Source: Dokdonella immobilis
Lineage (GTDB): Bacteria; Pseudomonadota; Gammaproteobacteria; Xanthomonadales; Rhodanobacteraceae
Direction of reading: 5' to 3'
DNA length: 56,584 nt
Assembly (NCBI RefSeq): GCF_900115085.1
Contig: NZ_FOVF01000031.1
Coordinates: 1-56,584, forward strand
Shown here: in pieces, positions 17,927 through 24,954 of the stretch
How the letters are laid out: the number at the start of each line of letters is the position of its first letter
Numbering within the stretch: the first letter of the stretch is position 1
The notes under the pieces: generated by a model
Database searches by the model: none
Seen by the model: only the letters and a program-made list of their open reading frames with translations
Told to the model about the DNA's origin: nothing
Made by a program: the position numbers and the translations under genes

Positions 17927-19887
17927 TGACCACCTCCGTCGCGCTGGCGTCGATCGTATTCAAGCTGGAATTTCCGCCGCAGCAGGCCACCCGGATCGTC
18001 GGGCACCCGCTGCAGCCACTGGTTCAGTGCCTGCTGCTGTTCGCGTTCCGATTCGCTCATCGCTGCCGCTTCGCTCGCCGATTTCTGCTCGCCCTCCGGC
18101 TTGCCGTCGAGGGCCTTGTCGATGGCCTTGGCCATCTGCGCCTGTTGCTGTTCGCGTTGCTGTTTTTCCTGCGCGGTTTCTGCCGCGCTCTTGCTGTTGG
18201 CGTCCCCGGGCTTCTGCCGATCATTGGAGTCGGATGAAACGTCGCGGCCGCCCTTGTCGTCCTCGGGCTCGGCCTGGGAGTTCTTGCCCGAATCCTTCGA
18301 CGAATCTTCCTGTCCGTCCTTGTCCTTTTTCCCGGCAGCATCCTCCGGCGATTCGTCGCCCTTTTCCTGGTCGGGTGGCTGCTGGCCCTGCTTGCCCGCA
18401 TCGTGTTGCTGGTCGCTGGACTGGCCGGACTGCGAATTGTCGTTCTGGCCCTGCTGGTTTTGCTTGTCCTGCCCGCCGCCCTGCTGGTTCTGCTGCTTGT
18501 TGTCCCGCTGCTGATCCTGCTGACGCTTGAGCCATTCCTCGACCGAGCGCTTGTTGGCCTCGGCGTCCTCCATGCCGGGACTGGCCTCGAGCGCCTTGCC
18601 GTACGCGTCGATGGCCTCCTCGTATTTGCCTTCCCGGGCCAGCGCATTGCCGCGGTTGTACAGCGCCTGTGCACCCTCGGCCTGGGCAAAGGCGGCGCTC
18701 GCGGATGCGAAATCGCCGGCCCGATAAGCCGCACTGCCCTGCCATTGCGGATCCTCCGCGAGCGTCTGCGCGCGCGCTGCGTCGCCTTCGGCCAGGGCCC
18801 TGGCGGCGCGTTGATCGGGGCGTTGCCAGAGATCCATCCAGTCCATGGCCTGGACCGGCGGCGCCGGTGCCAGCAGCGCCAGCGCCAGAGCCATCAGCCA
18901 GCCGCGGCGAAACGCGAACATGGCGAGCGGCAGCAAGGCCAGCACCAGCCAGGGACCGCGGTCACGGTAGCGTGCGCTGAGGGCCTTGCTGTCGGAGGCC
19001 TTCGCCGTTTCCGGACTGGCGTTGTTCGAACGCAGCACGATGCCAAGGTCGCTACGATCGGCGCTGAGCCGGGCGTAGCGGCCGCCACCGGCTTCGGCCA
19101 GCGCGCGCAAGCCCTGCTCATCGAGCCGTGGCAGCACAATATTGCCCTGGGCATCCTGCAGGAATCCGCCTTGCGGCAACGGCACCGGCGCACCGCTTTC
19201 GCTGCCGACGCCGAGGACCGAGATGACAAGGCCCTTGCGATGGGCGGCGCGGGCCGCGGCCAGTGCTCGCGAGCTGACGCTGTCGGCCAGCAGGATCAGT
19301 TCACCGCTTTTCAGTCCTGCCTGCTCGATGAGTCGGGCGGCTTCGTCGATGGCGCGCTCGGTGTTGTTGCCGACCACCGGCATGACCCCGGGATCGAGCG
19401 CGTCGACGAGATTGCGCACGGTATTGACGTCGTCGGTCAGCGGTGCGGCGACGAAGGCATCGCCGGAATAGCCGATCAGTGCAGTCTGCATGTCGCGGCT
19501 GGCTGCAAGGACATCGTTGAGCTTGAACCGGGCGCGAGCCAGGCGCGTGGGCTTGAGGTCGGCGGCGAGCATGGTTGGCGCGAGTTCGATGGCCAGCACG
19601 CGGGCCGACTCGTTGCGGTACAGGGGCAAGGATTCACGTTCCCAGGCCGGGCCGGCCAGGGCCAGGCTGGCCAGCATCCACGCCACGACAGCCAACCATA
19701 TGCCACCTTGCTGCGACCGCTCGTTCGTTGTCTCGACCAGATGCGGGAGCAGATGCGCATCGACCACCGCCCGCCAGTTGCCCGCCTCGCCACGCACGTG
19801 GCGCCAGAACCACCAGGCCAGCGGGATCAGGGCCAGTGCGAACAGCCAGCCCGGGCGCAGAAAATGAAACTCGGCAAAAGCGCTCAT
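17923..19887 (-). CDS. batB: BatB/BatC fusion: VWA domain, TPR and disordered Gln-rich tail
   Basis: The 654-residue protein begins with two membrane helices (about 12-28, 62-80), then a von Willebrand A domain (about 95-300), another membrane segment, TPR repeats (YNRGNALAREGKYEEAIDAYGKAL), and a long Gln/Asp/Lys/Ser-rich disordered region before a conserved end (QALNQWLQRVPDDPGGLLRRKF). BatB and BatC are separate in some genomes and fused here. The metal site (MIDAS) is degenerate: D-x-S-x-S is replaced by E-L-A-P-T at 101-105. ATG at 19887 overlaps the TGA of batA (ATGA), which fixes the start. Confidence 0.9.
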   Translation of the reverse strand: MSAFAEFHFLRPGWLFALALIPLAWWFWRHVRGEAGNWRAVVDAHLLPHLVETTNERSQQGGIWLAVVAWMLASLALAGPAWERESLPLYRNESARVLAIELAPTMLAADLKPTRLARARFKLNDVLAASRDMQTALIGYSGDAFVAAPLTDDVNTVRNLVDALDPGVMPVVGNNTERAIDEAARLIEQAGLKSGELILLADSVSSRALAAARAAHRKGLVISVLGVGSESGAPVPLPQGGFLQDAQGNIVLPRLDEQGLRALAEAGGGRYARLSADRSDLGIVLRSNNASPETAKASDSKALSARYRDRGPWLVLALLPLAMFAFRRGWLMALALALLAPAPPVQAMDWMDLWQRPDQRAARALAEGDAARAQTLAEDPQWQGSAAYRAGDFASASAAFAQAEGAQALYNRGNALAREGKYEEAIDAYGKALEASPGMEDAEANKRSVEEWLKRQQDQQRDNKQQNQQGGGQDKQNQQGQNDNSQSGQSSDQQHDAGKQGQQPPDQEKGDESPEDAAGKKDKDGQEDSSKDSGKNSQAEPEDDKGGRDVSSDSNDRQKPGDANSKSAAETAQEKQQREQQQAQMAKAIDKALDGKPEGEQKSASEAAAMSESEREQQQALNQWLQRVPDDPGGLLRRKFQLEYDRRQRDGGGQ

Positions 19888-20888
19888 GTCGCCACGATCT
19901 CGTGCAGTCGCCGCGCACGCAGCCACGGTAACAGCACTGCCAGCAACGTGATCAACATCGAACCCGCCAGCGGCATGATGTAGATCTCCTCGACCGGACG
20001 CAGCGTCTCGGCGTTTTCGGCGACAGGTTCGAGCTTGTCGATTTCGCGATAGATGCCGGCCAGCTCTGCGGTATCGCGCGCACGGAAGAATCGACCACCG
20101 GTCTTGTCCGCCATCTCGGTGAGCATGGCGACATCCAGGTCGGCGGAGGGATTGATCATGCGACTGCCGAACAGGCTGTCGACGCTGACCGCTTCGGCGC
20201 CGATACCGACGGTATAGATGCGTACCTTGTTGGCCACCGCGAGCTCGATGGCCTTCTGTGGATCCAGTGCACCGGCATTGTTGACGCCATCGGTCAGCAG
20301 GATCAGCACGCGCTGGTCCTGCGGCCGCTCGAGCAGGCGCTTGACCGAAAGGCCGACCGCATCGCCGATCGCCGTCTCGCGACCCGCCAGGCCGATCTCC
20401 GATTCGTCGAGCTGCTTGGCCACGGTTTTCAGATCGAAGGTCAAGGGAGTCAGCAGATAGGCGCGCGAGCCGAACAGGACCAGGCCGACACGGTCGCCTG
20501 CCCTGCGCTCGATGAAGTCTGAGGCAATCATCTGGACCGTCGAGAATCGGTCCGCGGCCGTATTGCCGATCTGCATGTCCTGGATGCTCATGCTGCCCGA
20601 GGTATCGACCGCAAGCAGCAGATCACGACCACTGCGCGGAACATCCTCGGGTTCACCCAGCCACTGCGGGCGCGTCGCCGCAAGAACGAGCAAGCACCAG
20701 GCCAGCAGGGCGAGCGCGCGCCGCCAGTTGGATACGGGCGAAACGCGCGCGGTGTCCGGCCAGTGCAGGCCGCCATGCGGCAGGCGCAAGGCCGCGCTGA
20801 TCGACTGGCGCGCGCGTGGCAGCAGAAGCGCAACCAGCAGCGGCAGCGGCATGGCCAGCAGCATCCAGGGCCAGGCCAGCTCAAACAT
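19884..20888 (-). CDS. batA: BatA-like VWA domain membrane protein
   Basis: The 334-residue protein has membrane helices at 5-24 and 57-72, a VWA domain with intact MIDAS DTSGSM (95-100), downstream Thr and Asp motifs (LLTDGVNNAG), and a C-terminal helix. It belongs to the aerotolerance BatA family. ATG at 20888 is preceded by AAGGAG and overlaps the end of the DUF4381 gene by eight bases. Unlike BatB in the same operon, its metal site is complete, so it is the likely ligand-binding VWA of the complex. Confidence 0.92.
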   Translation of the reverse strand: MFELAWPWMLLAMPLPLLVALLLPRARQSISAALRLPHGGLHWPDTARVSPVSNWRRALALLAWCLLVLAATRPQWLGEPEDVPRSGRDLLLAVDTSGSMSIQDMQIGNTAADRFSTVQMIASDFIERRAGDRVGLVLFGSRAYLLTPLTFDLKTVAKQLDESEIGLAGRETAIGDAVGLSVKRLLERPQDQRVLILLTDGVNNAGALDPQKAIELAVANKVRIYTVGIGAEAVSVDSLFGSRMINPSADLDVAMLTEMADKTGGRFFRARDTAELAGIYREIDKLEPVAENAETLRPVEEIYIMPLAGSMLITLLAVLLPWLRARRLHEIVAT

Positions 20889-21363
20889 GCTCGCTCCTTT
20901 CGGCAACGACGCGCTGCAGCCAGCGGCGCGCCAGGGCAAGCAGGGCGTCTGTATCCATTTCAAGGTCGCGCCGGTACGGGCCTTCGAGAAGCACCCGACC
21001 GATGCCGTCGGAGAAATCGGTTCCTTCCAGTGGCCCGTCGAGGAAGCGCAACCAGGCTTCTCCATGCAAAGAAGGCGCTGCCGTGTCGAGCAGACGGCTG
21101 GCCCTGCGCAGCAGCTGCGATACCTCGGCAACCACGCGCACTGGATCCGTCTCGCGTTGCTGATGTGCGGCAATCGAGTCCAGTTCCGACATGACCCGGA
21201 CTCGCCAGCGCCGGCGGCGCTGCCATTTGCGCCGCAGGATCAAGGCTACCGCAACGAGAACGAGCACGATTCCCAGCAGCACCCACCAACCCGGCGCAGG
21301 CGGCCACCACGACGGGTCCGCCGGCAAATGGATGTCGCGAAGCTCAGGTCCGTCCGCTTTCAT
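20881..21363 (-). CDS. DUF4381 family membrane protein
   Basis: The 160-residue protein begins LRDIHLPADPSWWPPAPGWW, then one membrane helix (25-44), a basic stretch (RRKWQRRRRWR) and a soluble helical domain. This is the DUF4381 signature found between DUF58 and BatA genes in MoxR operons. ATG at 21363 overlaps the preceding TGA (ATGA). It is probably an inner-membrane scaffold with a cytoplasmic helical domain; no enzymatic motif is seen. Confidence 0.88.
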   Translation of the reverse strand: MKADGPELRDIHLPADPSWWPPAPGWWVLLGIVLVLVAVALILRRKWQRRRRWRVRVMSELDSIAAHQQRETDPVRVVAEVSQLLRRASRLLDTAAPSLHGEAWLRFLDGPLEGTDFSDGIGRVLLEGPYRRDLEMDTDALLALARRWLQRVVAERSEHV

Positions 21364-22307
21364 GCCGAGGAATCCCTTGGGCCCAGGGCGCGATCGGTGA
21401 ACGGCATGATGGCCTTGCGCAGATCCGCGTCGGTCGTCAGTTCGACCACGCGTGCGCCAAGGCGGACGAATTCCGCGCGGGTGCGATCGCGAATGGCTGC
21501 GAAGGGCTTGGTCCAGTCGTCGCGCAGCTGTCGGTCGCCGAAGTCGAGCATGCGTCGACCGTTCTGCGTGCTTACGGCATAGCGCCCTGCCGGAGGTGGC
21601 CTCTGCTCGAGCGGATCCGACACGAGTACGCAACCCAGTTCGTGGCGCCCGGCGCAGCGCGTGAGGATCGGCCACGCATCGGGCCCCGCGCTGTAGCCAT
21701 CGCTGATGACGATCAGTCGCGTGCCTGGGCGCAACAGTCGCCGCGCACGCTGCAATGCCTCGCCCAGCGATTCACGCTGGCCGCCGGCATCGCGATCCCA
21801 GTCGCGCAAGGCGCGCAATACCTGCAGCACGCCGCGCCGACCGCCGGCGGGCTTTACTTCATCCACGATTCCACCGCCATAGCCGAGGACGCCGACCCGA
21901 TCGCCGGCCTGGATCGCCATCCAGGCCAGCAGGCTGGCGGCTCGCGCCGCCTGTACGCTCTTGAAGCGAACGCGGGTGCCGAAGCGCATGCCCGCATTGA
22001 AATCCATCATGAGCAGCAGGCCGTGCTCGCGCTCTTCCTCGAACAGCTTGGTATGCGGACGCCCGCTGCGCGCGGTCACCCTCCAGTCCATGTGGCGAAT
22101 ATCGTCGCCGGGCTGATAAACGCGCGATTCGCGAAAGTCGACGCCGCGCCCACGCCAACGAGACGCGTGCTGCCCGGTGCGGGCGGCCGCGCTTCGACGC
22201 ACTTCGGCGAGGTTGCTGCCCCGCGCCAGAGCGGACAGAGCCAGCAGCTCGGTCAGCGAGACCCTGATGCCGGATGTCGTGTCGTTCTGGTGGCGGGTGC
22301 CGTTCAT
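21360..22307 (-). CDS. DUF58 domain protein of the MoxR-Bat operon
   Basis: The 315-residue soluble protein carries the DUF58 core GVDFRESRVYQPGDDIRHMDW followed by TAR and a VWA-like fold with LLLMMDFNAGM (the D-x-N-x-x variant of the metal site) and VISDGYS. DUF58 proteins always accompany MoxR AAA ATPases and are presumed adaptors. It sits between the MoxR gene and DUF4381, overlapping the latter by four bases. Confidence 0.9.
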   Translation of the reverse strand: MNGTRHQNDTTSGIRVSLTELLALSALARGSNLAEVRRSAAARTGQHASRWRGRGVDFRESRVYQPGDDIRHMDWRVTARSGRPHTKLFEEEREHGLLLMMDFNAGMRFGTRVRFKSVQAARAASLLAWMAIQAGDRVGVLGYGGGIVDEVKPAGGRRGVLQVLRALRDWDRDAGGQRESLGEALQRARRLLRPGTRLIVISDGYSAGPDAWPILTRCAGRHELGCVLVSDPLEQRPPPAGRYAVSTQNGRRMLDFGDRQLRDDWTKPFAAIRDRTRAEFVRLGARVVELTTDADLRKAIMPFTDRALGPRDSSA

Positions 22308-22519
22308 TTCTGGGTCGATTCCGGTCCGATGGGTCGGATCGACCCTTGATCGGGATTGTCCGCGCTGCTGCCTCGAGTCACTGCGCGCATGCCGTCGCCG
22401 GTTTCGGTGTCGGCGGCGAAGCGCTTCGACACGGATGCGGTCGCCGGCGGTGCCGCAAGATGCGGACCCGTCGCATGGCCGTGGCCGAGGAGGCCTTGTT
22501 GGGGTGCCCTGATTGCCAT
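22304..22519 (-). CDS. Possible small ORF between MoxR and DUF58 genes
   Basis: A 71-codon frame fills most of the 226-bp gap inside the operon and its TGA overlaps the DUF58 ATG as ATGA, like the other junctions here. Against it: the composition is ordinary (Ala, Pro, Thr, Gly), there is no clear Shine-Dalgarno sequence, and I recognise no domain. It could be a coupling peptide or a chance frame. Confidence 0.22.
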   Translation of the reverse strand: MAIRAPQQGLLGHGHATGPHLAAPPATASVSKRFAADTETGDGMRAVTRGSSADNPDQGSIRPIGPESTQK

Positions 22520-22533
22520 GACTCCGAAGGAAT

Positions 22534-23520
22534 TCAGGGCAGCGGCACGCGTTCGAGCAGGCGGTCGATCACCTGATCGCTGTTGACGCCCTCGGCTTCC
22601 GCTTCATAGGTCAGCAGGATGCGATGGCGCAGCACGTCGGCAGCCACGGCATGGACATCTTCCGGTGTCACGAAATCGCGCCCCGAGAGCCAGGCATGGG
22701 CTCTCGAGCATCGGTCGAGTGCGATAGTCCCGCGCGGACTTGCGCCAAATGCGATCCAGCGCGCCAATTCCTCGCCATAGGCCGGGGGTGTGCGCGAGCC
22801 GAGGACCAGTTGGACAATGTAGTTCTCCAGCGCAGGTGCCAGATGCGTGTCGAGCACCTCGGCCCGGGCGGCGAATACCTGCGACTGGCTGAGCAGGCGC
22901 TCGGGCACCTTCGGCGCCTTGAGTCCATCACGAGCCCGGCCTCGCGCCAGCGCGAGGATCTCGGTTTCGGCGGCGACATCGGGATAGCCGATACGCACGT
23001 GGAGAAGAAATCGATCCAGCTGCGCTTCGGGCAGCGGATAGGTGCCTTCCTGCTCGATCGGGTTTTGCGTGGCCATGACCAGAAACAGTGGCGGCAACGC
23101 GAATGTGTTCCTGCCGACGGTGATCTGGCGCTCGCCCATTGCTTCGAGCAGGGCCGACTGCACCTTGGCTGGCGCGCGGTTCACTTCGTCGGCAAGAATG
23201 ACATTGTGAAAAAGAGGGCCCTTCTGGAACTCGAATGCGGCGGTCTGCGGCCGGTAGATCTCGGTGCCGGTCAAGTCTGCGGGCAACAAGTCGGGGGTGA
23301 ACTGGACACGATGGAAATCTGCTTCGATGCGCGCCGCGAGTTCCTTGATGGCCGTGGTCTTGGCCAGGCCGGGTGCGCCCTCGACCAGCAGGTGGCCGTC
23401 GGCGAGGAGCGCTATCAGCAACCGGTCGATCAGGGCCTTCTGGCCGATGATGCATTGGGCGAGTTCGTCGCGCAGTCGCTTGAATGCGTCGGCGGACGTG
23501 GTCTTTTCGGGCATGTCCAT
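22534..23520 (-). CDS. MoxR family AAA+ ATPase
   Basis: The 328-residue ATPase has Walker A EGAPGLAKT (47-55), Walker B VILADEVNRAP, sensor 1 MATQNPIEQEGTYPLPEAQLDRF and the C-terminal lid of the MoxR class. MoxR ATPases act as chaperones that load or activate VWA proteins; here the partners are the DUF58, BatA and BatB/C proteins downstream. The frame extends upstream, but ATG 23520 (or 23514) gives the family N-terminus. It is the first gene of the Bat operon. Confidence 0.93.
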   Translation of the reverse strand: MDMPEKTTSADAFKRLRDELAQCIIGQKALIDRLLIALLADGHLLVEGAPGLAKTTAIKELAARIEADFHRVQFTPDLLPADLTGTEIYRPQTAAFEFQKGPLFHNVILADEVNRAPAKVQSALLEAMGERQITVGRNTFALPPLFLVMATQNPIEQEGTYPLPEAQLDRFLLHVRIGYPDVAAETEILALARGRARDGLKAPKVPERLLSQSQVFAARAEVLDTHLAPALENYIVQLVLGSRTPPAYGEELARWIAFGASPRGTIALDRCSRAHAWLSGRDFVTPEDVHAVAADVLRHRILLTYEAEAEGVNSDQVIDRLLERVPLP

Positions 23521-23638
23521 GGGTCGGTAGCTATGCAGGTATCGGAAAATGAGCGCCTCGGCGCGCGCAGTGTGTGACCGCGCATGCGGCCGAAAGTTGC
23601 GATCGCGGAGGATCGGCCGCGGCCGATCCGCGGGCGAT

Positions 23639-24799
23639 TCAGCCCGTCTCAAGGACCTCCTGCAGGGATACCGGCTTGCCGACGAGCCAGCCCTGGGCGT
23701 AGTCGCAACCGAGCTCGCGCAGCGCCTGCAGTTGTGCGGGGTCCTCGACGCCTTCGGCGATCATCTCGCAGTCCAGGGCCGCCGTCATCGCCACGATCGC
23801 ACGCACCAGGGCCAGGCCGCGCGGTGTTCCCAGCGCCCGCGTGAATCCCTGGTCGAGCTTGATACGATCGAAGTCCAGGGTCAGCACGGGCCCCAGGTTC
23901 GAGTAGCCAGTGCCGAAGTCGTCGAGCGCCACCAGCATGCCGGCCGAATGACAGCGCGCCAGCAGCGCCGCGATCTGCGAATGATTGAAGACGAGACTCT
24001 CGGTGATCTCGATCTCGAGGCGATCGGCCGGCAGTGATCGTTTGGCCAGTTGTGCGAGCATGCGATCGATCAGCGCCGGGTCATCGAGTTGCCTGGCCGA
24101 AACGTTGAGCGCAATGAACGGCAGCGGGGAACGGCCGCGCCGACGCAGTTCGACCAGCATGTCGCAGACCCTGCCAAGCACATAGTCACCGACCGGAACG
24201 ATCAGCGATGTCTCCTCGGCAAGCCGGATGAATTCGGTCGGCGATACCTGGCCGCGCTCGGGATGCTGCCAGCGGATGAGGGCCTCGTAGCCGGCGATCC
24301 GCTCCGTGGCGATCTGCATGATCGGTTGCAGGCGCACTTCCAGTTCGTCGCGATCCAGCGCTGAGCGCAACTCGCTCTCGAGGCGGATCTTGTCGAATGC
24401 GCCGGATTCGTCCCGTCCTTCCATTGCGCCGCTTCCCGCTGCATCGCCGGTCAACGTCGCCAGAGCGGAGCGGTAGCGCGTCAGCTGGCTCATCAGCAAG
24501 GCGCGAACGACCGGGTCGGCCGAAGCCAGGCGCTCGGCGAACTGATTGCGGTCGATCGGGGTAAGTACGCAATCGGTCAGGGCGCGGGCCGTGGCTGATC
24601 GCGGTGCCGAATCGATGACGGCCATTTCTCCGAGCAGCGAACCCGGCCCGAGTTCGCCAAGATTGCGCGTCTCGCCGTGTTGCACGGTGCTGATGACGAC
24701 CCGTCCCGACTCGATCAGGAAAGCCGTCGTTGGCGCATCGTCTTCCGCAAAGATGATTTCACCCGCCGGAATCGAGCGTCGCGTGCTGGAAAATTCCAT
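23639..24799 (-). CDS. Cyclic-nucleotide-binding / EAL domain c-di-GMP phosphodiesterase
   Basis: The 386-residue cytosolic protein joins an N-terminal cNMP-binding domain (10-110, with PGSLLGEMAVIDSAPRSATA, which resembles the phosphate-binding cassette of CRP-type domains) to an EAL domain (135-386). The catalytic signature is complete: YEALIRW (EAL 172-174), NVSARQL, EITES, DDFGTGYS (293-300), KLDQGF and AEGVE (348-352). It should therefore hydrolyse c-di-GMP, possibly under cAMP or c-di-GMP control through the N-domain. There is no GGDEF domain. It stands between the Bat operon and the pilus operon, so a link to pilus-dependent motility is plausible but inferred. Confidence 0.92.
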   Translation of the reverse strand: MEFSSTRRSIPAGEIIFAEDDAPTTAFLIESGRVVISTVQHGETRNLGELGPGSLLGEMAVIDSAPRSATARALTDCVLTPIDRNQFAERLASADPVVRALLMSQLTRYRSALATLTGDAAGSGAMEGRDESGAFDKIRLESELRSALDRDELEVRLQPIMQIATERIAGYEALIRWQHPERGQVSPTEFIRLAEETSLIVPVGDYVLGRVCDMLVELRRRGRSPLPFIALNVSARQLDDPALIDRMLAQLAKRSLPADRLEIEITESLVFNHSQIAALLARCHSAGMLVALDDFGTGYSNLGPVLTLDFDRIKLDQGFTRALGTPRGLALVRAIVAMTAALDCEMIAEGVEDPAQLQALRELGCDYAQGWLVGKPVSLQEVLETG

Positions 24800-24895
24800 G
24801 GATCGGCAACTCGTGGCCCCTTTGGCGCATTGTCTCAGACCTCAAGCACGACGGCACCCAGTCGCCCAATTGCTCACTTCGATCGGAAGTCGCCC

Positions 24896-24924
24896 AAAAA
24901 CAAGGGCCGCTTTCGCGGCCCTTG
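24896..24924 (-). terminator. Strong rho-independent terminator of the pil/lipoprotein operon
   Basis: A perfect 10-bp stem (CAAGGGCCGC / GCGGCCCTTG, 24901-24924) with a GAAA loop on the minus strand is followed by TTTTT (24896-24900). It lies 31 bp past the stop of the lipoprotein gene. No comparable terminator was found between pilQ and that gene. Confidence 0.92.
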
Positions 24925-24954
24925 AAGGGTCAAGCCAATCGGCTGGCTACCGCA

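Noticed and set aside
18403-19983. 526-codon plus-strand frame opposite BatB/C
   Set aside because: Its composition mirrors the Gln-rich tail of the true gene, and it has no domain.
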